From H2-BAC3 sp045863035 (GTDB lineage Bacteria; Bacteroidota; Ignavibacteria; Ignavibacteriales; Ignavibacteriaceae): a DNA stretch of 23,345 nucleotides. The notes beneath the pieces were generated by a model, which was not told the DNA's origin, searched no databases, and worked only from the letters and a program-made list of their open reading frames with translations. How positions within the stretch are numbered: position 1 is the first letter of the stretch; each line of letters begins with the position of its first letter. The DNA lies in NCBI GenBank assembly GCA_045863035.1, contig BTUV01000043.1, positions 1 to 23,345 on the forward strand, read 5' to 3'. The translations under genes were made by a program, and so were the position numbers. Shown one piece after another: positions 1-7,742 of the stretch.

Positions 1-44
1 TGGATGTAATAATATTTGCGGCTTACTTGACTTTTAACATAACA

Positions 45-106
45 GAGACGATGCAAATGCCCGGGTGATGTTTTATTGTGACGGGTTTTTGCATTTGCAT
101 CGTCTC
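45..106. repeat. 62-bp palindromic repeat, copy 1
   Basis: A perfect 16-bp inverted repeat: the left arm GAGACGATGCAAATGC (45-60) is the exact reverse complement of the right arm at 91-106. The 30-nt spacer contains a possible inner stem (CCCG at 60-63 with CGGG at 82-85). The outer 12 bp of the arms are shared with copy 2 (171-232), while the inner 4 bp differ. Size, palindromy and recurrence next to a second copy fit a REP/REPIN-like or MITE-like mobile repeat, of the kind mobilised by RAYT transposases in other bacteria. No transposase is present in this window, so the mobiliser is not known. Confidence 0.85.
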
Positions 107-170
107 AGGGAAGAACATGGAAAAACCCACACAACGAAAACCATGTGCCATGCCTCCCCCGTGCCACGAT

Positions 171-232
171 GAGACGATGCAATCACATGACATACGGGTT
201 ATATATATTCCGGCGGGTGATTGCATCGTCTT
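171..232. repeat. 62-bp palindromic repeat, copy 2
   Basis: The left arm GAGACGATGCAATCAC (171-186) pairs with GTGATTGCATCGTCT at 217-231; only the outermost position (171/232) is mismatched. The spacer is again exactly 30 nt. The arms share the outer GAGACGATGCAA with copy 1, but the inner TCAC replaces ATGC, and the right arm changes to match. The spacer sequence is otherwise unlike copy 1, apart from a CGGG / CCGG pair and an AT-alternating stretch. Copies 1 and 2 are in the same orientation, 64 bp apart. Confidence 0.85.
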
Positions 233-247
233 TACGAAAGGACGTGA

Positions 248-273
248 CGCGGTTTTTTCATTTGCGTCGTCTC
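248..273. repeat. Degenerate half-copy of the palindromic repeat
   Basis: This stretch resembles the right half of copy 1 (83-106): a G/T-rich run followed by CATTTGCGTCGTCTC, with GATGCA changed to GACGCA in the equivalent strand. No matching left arm lies at the expected distance; that place is occupied by copy 2. It is best read as a truncated or decayed third copy. Confidence 0.55.
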
Positions 274-472
274 ATGTGAAACAAGACCGGGGGAAACGAT
301 CGGATAAACCCCATACCACCGATTACCATTCGCCACGATGTGGTGATTTATTGGTTTCACCCGGTTTCCGGGCGGAGTATTTCCCCCTCCTTCCGGCATC
401 TCCCTTTACTTTTACCTTCAAAATAACGCCAAATTTGGGTATTTTCCGTCTTTATTTCCGGCAAATTTACTG

Positions 473-1849
473 ATGACTGAAAAACTGGATCCTTCTCAAA
501 ACAAGACCTCGTTCTTACAAAAGCTCTCTTTTTTTTCTAACCTGAAAAATCTTTTTTCCGATGAAAACGGAACCCGGTGGCCATTCTCAAAAAGGGTGAC
601 TCTGGTTATCGCAGGCGTAATTCTTTCAGCTCTCATTCTCCTCGCGGTTTATATCATCTTCCCCGGTGTTGATCCCTCAGTGCCTCTTTATAAGGTGAAG
701 AAGGATAAATTTCTGGTAACAATAACCGAGAGCGGGGAGCTGATTGCAAAAAATGCTGTATCGGTTGCATCACCGCGCGTGAGGGGAAATCTTAAAATTG
801 TATATCTGATTCCGGAGGGGTCTTACGTTCAGCCGGGTGATACGATCGTTCAGTTTGACCCGACCGAAGCGCTGAATAATCTGCGTGAGGCAGAGTCACG
901 GCTGGAGGTTTCAATTTCCAATAAGGATAAACTGGTGGCCAATCAGCTTAGTCAGATGACACGGCTGGAGTCTGACCTCAAGAGCGCGGAGCTTTCTTAC
1001 GAGCTTTCAAAACTCAGTCTTGAGCAGATGAAGTTTGAAGCAGAAATTAAGCAGCAGGAGGGGCAGCTTCAGTTAAAGCGGAATGAGCTTTCATTTCTAA
1101 AAGCTAAACAGGACCTTGCCTCACAGAAGATTGTCCAGAAATCAGAATTAAATAATGTTGAGATTGATGTTCAGCAGAAGCGCACCGATCTTCAGCGTGC
1201 CTTGCGCGATCTTGAAATGCTCACCCTCACTGCACCAAAGGAGGGATTGGTTGTATATGAGAACAACTGGGCAACCGGAAGAAAAATTGCTATCGGGGAT
1301 ACACCGTGGCAGGGGATGACCATTGTAACGCTTCCGGACTTGAGCGAAATGCAAAGCGTAACGTATGTAAATGAAGTTGATGTAAGCCGTATCAGAAAAG
1401 AACTGAATGTCGAAGTCCGGTTGGACGCATTCCGCGATAGTTCTTTCCCCGGATATATCGGCTCGGTTGCAGCGTTAGGAAAAGCAAAAGACGGAAACTC
1501 GGCTATTAAGGTATTTGAAATTGCGGTGAATATCAGAATGCAGTCCGAAATTCTGAAGCCGGGTATGACCACCTCGAACCGGATAATCATCAGCGAGGTG
1601 CCGGATGTATTATATATACCACAGGAAGCGGTTTTTCAGAAGCACGGCTCTCATGTTGTATATATCAAGCGGGCGACCGGATTTGAGGAACAGGAGGTAA
1701 CACTCGGCGACCGGAATGAAGATTATATTATTGTGACCAAGGGGGTGAGAACCGGCGATGAGGTTGCTCTCAGAGACCCTACTATAAAGGAAGATGAACC
1801 GCTGCAGCCGGCTGAGGGGAAAACATCAGCGCCGAACGGGAATGATTAA
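473..1849 (+). CDS. HlyD/MacA-type periplasmic adaptor (membrane fusion) protein
   Basis: This is the periplasmic adaptor of a tripartite exporter, linking an inner-membrane ABC permease to a TolC channel. The 458-aa product has a polar cytosolic N-terminus (about 1-41), one membrane segment (about 42-63), a barrel-sandwich/lipoyl half containing EGSYVQPGDTIVQFDP (about 114-129), a long coiled-coil hairpin rich in Leu, Glu and Lys (about 135-248), the second lipoyl half beginning LTAPKEGLVVYENNW, and C-terminal beta-barrel and membrane-proximal domains ending in a charged tail. The 41-residue cytosolic tail is longer than in E. coli MacA. The ATG at 473 is followed directly by the permease gene (stop TAA 1847-1849, next ATG 1850), so the two are probably translationally coupled. 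The family assignment is firm; the substrate cannot be told from the sequence. Confidence 0.9.
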   Translation: MTEKLDPSQNKTSFLQKLSFFSNLKNLFSDENGTRWPFSKRVTLVIAGVILSALILLAVYIIFPGVDPSVPLYKVKKDKFLVTITESGELIAKNAVSVASPRVRGNLKIVYLIPEGSYVQPGDTIVQFDPTEALNNLREAESRLEVSISNKDKLVANQLSQMTRLESDLKSAELSYELSKLSLEQMKFEAEIKQQEGQLQLKRNELSFLKAKQDLASQKIVQKSELNNVEIDVQQKRTDLQRALRDLEMLTLTAPKEGLVVYENNWATGRKIAIGDTPWQGMTIVTLPDLSEMQSVTYVNEVDVSRIRKELNVEVRLDAFRDSSFPGYIGSVAALGKAKDGNSAIKVFEIAVNIRMQSEILKPGMTTSNRIIISEVPDVLYIPQEAVFQKHGSHVVYIKRATGFEEQEVTLGDRNEDYIIVTKGVRTGDEVALRDPTIKEDEPLQPAEGKTSAPNGND

Positions 1850-3157
1850 ATGAAGCGCGCGGAACTTCTTAAACTGGGGCTGGCCGGATTACTCGCAAAC
1901 AAAACCAGAGCCGGGCTTACGATGCTTGGTATTATTTTTGGCGTGGCTTCGGTTATTGCAATGATGTCCATTGGTGAGGGGGCACGCGTTGAAACGCTCC
2001 AGCAGATTGAAATGCTCGGAACCAATAACATTATTATCAACAGAATTGATAACCCAAGAAGGACTCCCGGCGCGACAGTTGCGTATTCACCGGGATTAGT
2101 AATTAAAGATGCTGAGTCAATTAAAGAGGTAAATCCCTTTGTTGAATCAGTCACTCCGGCCAGGTTTCTTACGCTCCGTGTTGCTTATGGTTCTTTTGCT
2201 GATGAGATGCAGATTATCGGCACAACCGAGGAGTATCCTAACACTTTTAACACACGGCTTATAAACGGAAGCTTTTTTAAGGATTATGATATGGAATCCT
2301 CCGCAAACGTTTGTGTAATCGGCAGCGGTATTCAGGAGGAAATTTTCAGGTTTGAAGACCCGATCAAAAAGAAAATTAAAATAGCCAATGGGTGGTTTAC
2401 CATAATCGGCGTGGCTGCTCCCAAGGATATATCATCCGCCGGGATGAAGAGTTTTGGCCTGCGCGATTTTAACAAGGATATATATATCCCTTTTACCAGC
2501 ATGGTCAATAAGCTGGAAGAACCAACTGAAACGGGTGGAAGAAGCATTACTATAACCCGCGGGAGGGGAAGGATGAATAATGAAGAGGAGCCCCCTAAAA
2601 TTGATAAAAATTCTGTTGATCAGCTAACGGTAAAGGTAAAAAACTCAGACCAGCTTACTGCGGCGGCTGATTTGATCAGAAGACAGCTTGAGCGGAGACA
2701 CTTCGGGGTGCAGGATTTTGAAATGATTCTGCCGGAGCAGCTTCTTGCCCAGAAGCAAAAAACCCAGCGTATCTTTAATATAGTGATGGGGGCTATTGCA
2801 GGTATATCACTTCTTGTAGGTGGTATCGGTATTATGAATATTATGTTGGCAAACATACTTGAGCGTACAAAAGAAATAGGAATCAGACGTGCTATTGGCG
2901 CAACGCGAAACGATGTGCTTTATCAGTTTCTTTATGAAGCTCTGCTGATCAGTGTTACAGGAGGACTTGCCGGCATTGTGGTCGGGTTTGTTCTTACCAG
3001 TCTCATCTCAACCTATGCAGAATGGAAGACGGTCATTTCATTTATTTCAGTCATTATTGCATTTATCGTGTCGGCAGCCACAGGTGTGATTTTTGGTATA
3101 TATCCCGCCAAAAAAGCTGCTGATAAAGACCCCATTGAGGCGCTTCGTTATGAATAA
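1850..3157 (+). CDS. ABC transporter permease, MacB/FtsX type, without ATPase domain
   Basis: This is the inner-membrane mechanotransmission subunit of a MacB-type exporter. The 435-aa protein starts with an amphipathic segment and a first membrane helix (about 20-40: AGLTMLGIIFGVASVIAM). A large MacB periplasmic core domain follows (about 45-290), then three C-terminal helices. The third quarter carries the family signature LLVGGIGIMNIML followed by ERTKEIGIRRAIGATR. E. coli MacB is about 650 aa and carries an N-terminal nucleotide-binding domain. That domain is absent here, so an ATPase subunit must be encoded elsewhere; none is found in this window. The gene abuts the adaptor gene and overlaps the TolC-like gene by 8 bp, which makes a clear operon. 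Confidence 0.92.
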   Translation: MKRAELLKLGLAGLLANKTRAGLTMLGIIFGVASVIAMMSIGEGARVETLQQIEMLGTNNIIINRIDNPRRTPGATVAYSPGLVIKDAESIKEVNPFVESVTPARFLTLRVAYGSFADEMQIIGTTEEYPNTFNTRLINGSFFKDYDMESSANVCVIGSGIQEEIFRFEDPIKKKIKIANGWFTIIGVAAPKDISSAGMKSFGLRDFNKDIYIPFTSMVNKLEEPTETGGRSITITRGRGRMNNEEEPPKIDKNSVDQLTVKVKNSDQLTAAADLIRRQLERRHFGVQDFEMILPEQLLAQKQKTQRIFNIVMGAIAGISLLVGGIGIMNIMLANILERTKEIGIRRAIGATRNDVLYQFLYEALLISVTGGLAGIVVGFVLTSLISTYAEWKTVISFISVIIAFIVSAATGVIFGIYPAKKAADKDPIEALRYE

Positions 3158-4598
3158 ATTATATAAGTCCGCAGTTTTTTTATTTTCAGTGTTATATATA
3201 TTAACACAAAGCGCGCGTGCCCAGACCGGCCTGACACTTGAAAAATCCATTGAAATAGCGCTCTCACAAAGTTATGCAATTCGTTCGGCTGAACTTTCAC
3301 TCCGGAGCTCTAAAAAGAATCTGGAAGCTATTGAGATGGGGCTGATGACTTCAGTGAATCTTGAGTTTGACCTGCCAAGGTACTCGAACAATCTGAAAAG
3401 CCAGTTTAACTCATTAACAGGCGCCGAGCAGTTTTATGAAGTCGGTAACACACAGCTTGAGGGGCGCCTCTATTTTAATCAGCCCATAGTTTTCAGTAAC
3501 GGAACATTTTCGTTAATCGGATCAATTTTCGGGCGTGATCAGTTCAGCGGTGATAACCCCGTTACCCGCGATTATTATTCTAATTTTTCGCTCCGGCTGC
3601 GTCAGCCGCTTTTCGGCTTTAACACACTCAGCTCAAATCTCGAAAAAGCAAAAATCAATCTTGAGAAATCAGAGCGGAGTTATACAAGAGCCAAATCTGA
3701 AATTGTCTATAGCGTTACTTCCGCTTTTTATACCTTATATCAGGCGAAAAAGCAGCTTGATATAGCAGCAGAAAACGTTAACCAAAGCAGTATTTCATAT
3801 ACAACGGCTGAGAATAAACATAAAGCGGGGCTGATTGCCGAAGTTGAGAAACTCCAGCTTGAAGTTGACCTTGCCTCAGCAAAAAACGATATGCTGAGTG
3901 CAGAGAATAATTACTCGGAACTAAAAGATAATTTCAAGCTGCTTATCGGTCTTGCCCTTAATGAGGAGATTGAACCTGAAGGAGAAATTATATATACTGA
4001 AGTTCTTGTGGATGAAGAACTCGCGGTTGGCTCTGCCCTTAAAAACCGGTCTGAAATCAGAAACTCGCGGCTTGATATTGAACTAAGCCGGCTTTCTGTA
4101 GAGGAAACCCAGGCACGTGGACGAATAACGGGATTGCTTGTTGCAAATTATGGTGTTAATAAAAATGATGAAAAGTTTGATTATATATTCAGAAACCCGG
4201 CGGAAGACCGGGGAGTTACTTTTACTCTTTCAATACCGGTGTGGGACTGGAATCAGAATGAACTTCAGAGTGAAGCCGCATTCGCCAATCTTGAGCTTTC
4301 GCGCCTGACGGCTGCCAATCAGGAGCAGTCCGTGCGGAAAGAAATAACCACTGTTCTTAGTAAGATTAAAGCTGCAAAGGCACGGGTTGAGGTTTTGAGC
4401 AGAAGCGTGGAGGTTGCGCAAAAAGGATATGATATCTCAATGGAGCGTTTCAGAGCGGGTAATATCACCAGCTTTGACCTTTCACAACAGCAGCTTCGGC
4501 TCACAAATGCAAAGCTGAACTCCCTGCGGGCGTTGATTGACTATAAATTAACACTGGCAGACCTTTACAGAAAAACCCTTCACGATTTTGGCAAATAG
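3150..4598 (+). CDS. TolC-family outer-membrane efflux protein
   Basis: This is the outer-membrane channel of the tripartite exporter. The frame opens at 3093, but the start at 3150 (Met-Asn-Lys-Leu-Tyr-Lys) places a typical signal peptide at the N-terminus: a charged start, a hydrophobic core and Ala-Arg-Ala-Gln near residue 24. The resulting 482-aa length is normal for TolC proteins. The start overlaps the permease stop by 8 bp. Two structural repeats of long coiled helices are visible: the first around TLEKSIEIALSQSYAIRSAE, the second ending RFRAGNITSFDLSQQQLRLT. They alternate with beta-strand stretches that would form the barrel. The two closely preceding genes supply its adaptor and permease. 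Family assignment is firm. Confidence 0.92.
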   Translation: MNKLYKSAVFLFSVLYILTQSARAQTGLTLEKSIEIALSQSYAIRSAELSLRSSKKNLEAIEMGLMTSVNLEFDLPRYSNNLKSQFNSLTGAEQFYEVGNTQLEGRLYFNQPIVFSNGTFSLIGSIFGRDQFSGDNPVTRDYYSNFSLRLRQPLFGFNTLSSNLEKAKINLEKSERSYTRAKSEIVYSVTSAFYTLYQAKKQLDIAAENVNQSSISYTTAENKHKAGLIAEVEKLQLEVDLASAKNDMLSAENNYSELKDNFKLLIGLALNEEIEPEGEIIYTEVLVDEELAVGSALKNRSEIRNSRLDIELSRLSVEETQARGRITGLLVANYGVNKNDEKFDYIFRNPAEDRGVTFTLSIPVWDWNQNELQSEAAFANLELSRLTAANQEQSVRKEITTVLSKIKAAKARVEVLSRSVEVAQKGYDISMERFRAGNITSFDLSQQQLRLTNAKLNSLRALIDYKLTLADLYRKTLHDFGK

Positions 4599-4761
4599 GT
4601 CATTTTTGTTGCACAATTTGCCATAAAATGCCAATTTTAAGGGGTTTAGCAGTGTGATCGAAATCGGTTCAATTCTGCCATTCAATTGGAATTGACCCCC
4701 TGCCTGACTATTTTTACAGGTTAAATTAGTCTTATTATCCCCGAACTAAACGGAAATTCAA
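4599..4761. other. Intergenic gap before the lpxC operon, with stem-loop and possible promoter
   Basis: This 163-bp gap separates the exporter operon from the long envelope operon. An 8-bp stem, TGGCAAAT at 4589-4596 (which includes the end of the tolC-like gene) with ATTTGCCA at 4616-4623, encloses a T-rich loop. It could be a weak terminator, though no good T-tract follows. A second stem pairs TCAATTC (4669-4675) with GAATTGA (4689-4695). TATTAT at 4733-4738 could serve as a -10 box for lpxC, but I see no good -35 partner. The promoter call is a guess. Confidence 0.35.
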
Positions 4762-6165
4762 ATGCTGGAACTGCAGAGAACAATTAAACATCCTGTTTCG
4801 ATGGCGGGTGTGGGTCTCCATACCGGAACCAACTGCCACATGACATTTAAACCTGCCCCAATTAATTACGGAATCCGCTTCGTAAGAACTGACCTGGGCG
4901 GTAATCCGGAAATTCCTGCCTTAGCAGATCATGTAGTTGATATCTCCCGCGGAACTACCCTCGCAGTCGGTGAGGCAAAAGTATTTACCGTTGAGCATGT
5001 TCTGGCCGCTATTGTTGGTTTGCAGATAGACAACATCATTATAGAGCTTGACGGAATTGAGCCACCTATCGGAGATGGCAGTGCTCTCCCGTATGTGAAC
5101 CTTTTGCAAAAAGCAGAGTTTGTGGTTCAGGATGCACCAAAAGATTACCTGATAATAGATCAGACGGTTGTATATAAAGATGAAAATAATCAGGTTGATA
5201 TTGTGGGGCTTCCGTTAGATGGTTACCGTCTTACCGTGATGGTTGATTATCAGAACCCGGCGCTCGGAAGTCAGCACACCGGTCTTTTTGATCTTGAAAG
5301 AGAGTTTGTCACTGAGTTTGCACCGGCAAGAACGTTCTGTTTTTTAAGTGAGGTGGAATCACTTTCAAAAGTGGGCTTAATTAAAGGGGGAGATATAGAT
5401 AATGCAGTTGTCATTGTTGATAAGCAGTTAAACAATGATGAGCTTCAGGATTTAGGAAAAAAACTTGGCATCGAACAGGAAATTTCCCTTGGCGACAATG
5501 GCATACTTAATAATAAAGCTCTCAGATTCAGAAATGAACCTGCGCGTCATAAGCTGCTCGACCTGATGGGTGATCTTGCTTTGATTGGTGTTCCGTTTAA
5601 AGCACAGATATTAGCTGCACGGCCCGGACACAAATCAAATGTAGAATTTGCAAAACAGGTACGTAAACTTTATCAGCAGAAGAAATTAGTTAAGAAATAT
5701 CAGCATGTCCGTCAGGAAGGTGTGATTTTTGATATAAATGCGATACAGAGAATACTTCCGCATCGTTATCCGTTTTTGCTGGTTGACAAAATTACCGCTC
5801 TTGATCTTGACCAGAAAGTAACCGGAGTGAAATCAGTAACTGTTAATGAGCCATTCTTTCAGGGGCATTTTCCCGGAAGACCAATCATGCCGGGTGTAAT
5901 GATTATTGAAGCAATGGCGCAGGTAGGTGGAATTCTTCTGCTGAATTCATTTCCTAATCCGGAAGAGAAACTGGTGCTGTTTATGCAGATTAATAATGCA
6001 AAGTTCAGAAAGCCGGTAGTTCCGGGTGATCAGCTTGTTCTGGAAGTTGAGATGGTTCAGAAAAGAACCCGTTATGTAGTGATGGCAGGCAAAGCGATAG
6101 TTGATACCAACCTGGTAGCAGAAGCTGAATTTGTTGCTGCAATAATTGACAGAAATCAGGCATAA
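4762..6165 (+). CDS. lpxC/fabZ: Bifunctional LpxC-FabZ: UDP-3-O-acyl-GlcNAc deacetylase / 3-hydroxyacyl-ACP dehydratase
   Basis: The fusion combines the committed deacetylase of lipid A synthesis with the fatty-acid dehydratase that competes for the same 3-hydroxyacyl-ACP pool. LpxC occupies about 1-310. Its zinc ligands are visible as TVEH (His79) and HKLLD (His263, Asp267), and the catalytic-region GHKSNVE follows (His290). The IGDGSALPYV segment is also typical. FabZ occupies about 322-467, with LPHRYPFLLVDK and the active-site His369 (QGHFPGRP) and Glu383 (EAMAQVGG), 14 residues apart as in the family. The length (467 aa) equals the sum of the two enzymes, and both active sites look intact. 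LpxC-FabZ fusions are known in Bacteroidota and relatives. It opens the long operon, with lpxA following 12 bp downstream. Confidence 0.96.
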   Translation: MLELQRTIKHPVSMAGVGLHTGTNCHMTFKPAPINYGIRFVRTDLGGNPEIPALADHVVDISRGTTLAVGEAKVFTVEHVLAAIVGLQIDNIIIELDGIEPPIGDGSALPYVNLLQKAEFVVQDAPKDYLIIDQTVVYKDENNQVDIVGLPLDGYRLTVMVDYQNPALGSQHTGLFDLEREFVTEFAPARTFCFLSEVESLSKVGLIKGGDIDNAVVIVDKQLNNDELQDLGKKLGIEQEISLGDNGILNNKALRFRNEPARHKLLDLMGDLALIGVPFKAQILAARPGHKSNVEFAKQVRKLYQQKKLVKKYQHVRQEGVIFDINAIQRILPHRYPFLLVDKITALDLDQKVTGVKSVTVNEPFFQGHFPGRPIMPGVMIIEAMAQVGGILLLNSFPNPEEKLVLFMQINNAKFRKPVVPGDQLVLEVEMVQKRTRYVVMAGKAIVDTNLVAEAEFVAAIIDRNQA

Positions 6166-6177
6166 GGTAAAAGTATC

Positions 6178-6975
6178 ATGGCAGAAATTCATCCATCGGC
6201 AATCGTTTCATCAGAGGCAAAACTGGGTGAGGGAGTTGTTATATCTCCTTTTGCAATAGTACACGGCAATGTTGAAATTGGTGACGGCACATTTGTCGGG
6301 CCGGGTGTTAATATATATGACGGCGCAAGAATCGGCAGGAACGTAAAGATATATCAAAACGCATCCATTGCCCACAGGCCTCAGGATTTGAAGTTCGCGA
6401 ATGAAGAAACTTATCTTTATATAGGCGATGAAACCGTTGTACATGAGTTTGTAACTCTGCATCGCGGCACAAAGGAAACAGGTAAAACCACCATAGGCAG
6501 TAACGTTCTCCTGATGGCATATTCACATGTGGCGCATGACTGCTTTATCGGAAACCGCTGCATCCTCGCCAACGGTGTGCAGATAGCAGGTCACGTGCAC
6601 ATTGATGACTGGACCATTATCGGCGGACTTACACCGGTGCATCAGTTTTGCAAAGTTGGTAAACATGTAATGATTGGCGGCGGATTCCGTGCTGTTCAGG
6701 ATGTGCCTCCCTTCATCCTGGCGGCGGAGGAACCGCTTAAATATGAAGGTATAAATATTGTTGGTCTCAGGCGAAGAGGATTTAGCGCAAAAGATATCGA
6801 AGATATTAAAAAAATGTATGCGCTTATTTATGATCCTCATAACAATGTAAGCCAGGCGGTTGAGTTGATCAAGAAAATGTATCCGGGCAATCCGAACGCG
6901 GAACTGATTACTGATTTTATTGCTTCAAGCACGCGCGGTTTGATCGGCAAAAAAACAGGCCGTGAAAAAAGATAA
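6178..6975 (+). CDS. lpxA: Acyl-[ACP]-UDP-N-acetylglucosamine O-acyltransferase (LpxA)
   Basis: LpxA carries out the first step of lipid A synthesis, moving a 3-hydroxyacyl chain from ACP to UDP-GlcNAc in the cytosol. The 265-aa length fits the family (E. coli 262). The N-terminal two thirds consist of hexapeptide repeats with the [I/V/L]-G-x-x pattern of a left-handed beta-helix. The SHVAHDC motif contains His117 and His120, equivalent to E. coli His122 and the catalytic His125. It is followed by GNRCILANGVQIAGHV and the loop GGLTPVHQFCKVGKHVMIGGG. The C-terminal helical domain starts near residue 190. The product of LpxA is the substrate of the LpxC half of the preceding gene, so the order is metabolically sensible. 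The last 14 bp overlap the next gene. Confidence 0.96.
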   Translation: MAEIHPSAIVSSEAKLGEGVVISPFAIVHGNVEIGDGTFVGPGVNIYDGARIGRNVKIYQNASIAHRPQDLKFANEETYLYIGDETVVHEFVTLHRGTKETGKTTIGSNVLLMAYSHVAHDCFIGNRCILANGVQIAGHVHIDDWTIIGGLTPVHQFCKVGKHVMIGGGFRAVQDVPPFILAAEEPLKYEGINIVGLRRRGFSAKDIEDIKKMYALIYDPHNNVSQAVELIKKMYPGNPNAELITDFIASSTRGLIGKKTGREKR

Positions 6976-7741
6976 TTATCTTCTTTCTCAATTTAACTGG
7001 ACTGTTATTAACTCTCCGGCTAAAACCGGCAGGGCGAACATGGAAGAAGATGAACATCTGCTTGCAAACGTTAAACCTGGTGAGGCAATTCTCCGGCTCT
7101 ATACATGGAATCCTTATTGCATTTCGTTGGGTCATAATCAGCCGGAAACTATACTTGAGCTCGAAAAGCTGAGAGCTGACGGGATTGAATATATAAACCG
7201 TCCCACCGGCGGCAAGGCAGTCCTTCATGCCGAAGAGCTGACGTACGCAGTGGTTCTGGGTTTTACAGAAAGAATTCAGCCGGGTCTTATATATGAGGAA
7301 ATCAACAGAGCATTAGTACGCGGTCTGGGTGAATATGACTCCCGGCTGAGTGCATGCGGGCTTGAAGAAAAGCAGCCGGATTTTCGGTTACATGGTTTTC
7401 TCCCGGAAGGTGATGCCTGTTTTTCTGTTCCGGCTAAAAGTGAATTAAAATTCCGCGGCAGAAAAATTTGCGGTAGTGCACAGAGGTATAACAGAAATGC
7501 GGTGCTTCAGCATGGCTCGTTACTGACGGGCGATTTTCATTTGCGGCTTCCCCGGTATCTGAGAACGTCAGATGAATTGAGAGAAAAGATATATAAGAGT
7601 TTACTACATTCCTCAACTGATTTGAGAACAATACTCGAAGAAGAAATTGATATAAACCGCCTTAGCGAATCACTTACGCAAAGTTTTATTTCAGAAGCAG
7701 AACCGGCCGCGGCGGTGCAGCAGGCGATAATAGAAAGTTAA
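6962..7741 (+). CDS. Lipoate/octanoate transferase, LipM-like (BPL/LplA/LipB superfamily)
   Basis: The protein attaches octanoyl or lipoyl groups to carrier domains such as GcvH or E2 subunits. The superfamily signature RPTGGKAVLHAEELTYAVV is present at about 79-97. The segment ACFSVPAKSEL followed by GRKICGSAQRY, then LQHGSLL, closely follows LipM octanoyltransferases. Cys153 sits where B. subtilis LipM has its acyl-enzyme Cys150, and Lys168 matches the conserved lysine of the GRK(I/V)xGSAQ motif. LplA ligases lack that Cys arrangement and are usually longer, so an octanoyl transfer role is favoured (inference). The start is GTG at 6962, inside the end of lpxA (14-bp overlap). It keeps the conserved Trp near the N-terminus; the next Met is too far in. 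panB begins 1 bp after the stop. Confidence 0.85.
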   Translation: MKKDNYLLSQFNWTVINSPAKTGRANMEEDEHLLANVKPGEAILRLYTWNPYCISLGHNQPETILELEKLRADGIEYINRPTGGKAVLHAEELTYAVVLGFTERIQPGLIYEEINRALVRGLGEYDSRLSACGLEEKQPDFRLHGFLPEGDACFSVPAKSELKFRGRKICGSAQRYNRNAVLQHGSLLTGDFHLRLPRYLRTSDELREKIYKSLLHSSTDLRTILEEEIDINRLSESLTQSFISEAEPAAAVQQAIIES

Positions 7742-7742
7742 T

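Larger units (their letters stand above)
1..472. other. Non-coding region upstream of the exporter operon, carrying repeats
   Basis: No credible gene lies here. The open frames that cross it on both strands are translations of the palindromic repeats: they give short recurring peptides such as ETMQ and CIVS and have no domain character. The left part (45-273) holds two 62-bp palindromes and one degenerate half-copy, described separately. A short inverted repeat, ACATGG at 115-120 and CCATGT at 141-146, sits between the two palindromes. Further right, GTGAAAC at 276-282 pairs with GTTTCAC at 354-360, with GC-rich sequence inside. The last 60 bp are T-rich and presumably contain the promoter of the exporter operon, but I could not pick out a convincing -10/-35 or Bacteroidota-type (TTTG / TAnnTTTG) pair. 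Confidence 0.7.

Noticed and set aside
23..226. 67-codon open frame on the - strand
   Set aside because: It is the antisense translation of the same palindromes.
45..273. Possible CRISPR array
   Set aside because: The repeats are palindromic, of 62 bp, only two full copies, with unlike spacing and no cas genes.
78..473. 131-codon open frame on the + strand ending in TGATG overlap with the adaptor gene
   Set aside because: It runs through both palindromes and the half-copy and its protein is their translation (ETMQ, CIVS-type peptides), with no domain and no conserved character. The overlap with the ATG at 473 is probably chance.
3093..3149. Upstream part of the TolC-like open frame
   Set aside because: Starting at 3093 would put 19 residues before the signal peptide and overlap the permease gene by 65 bp; the Met at 3150 fits the signal peptide.
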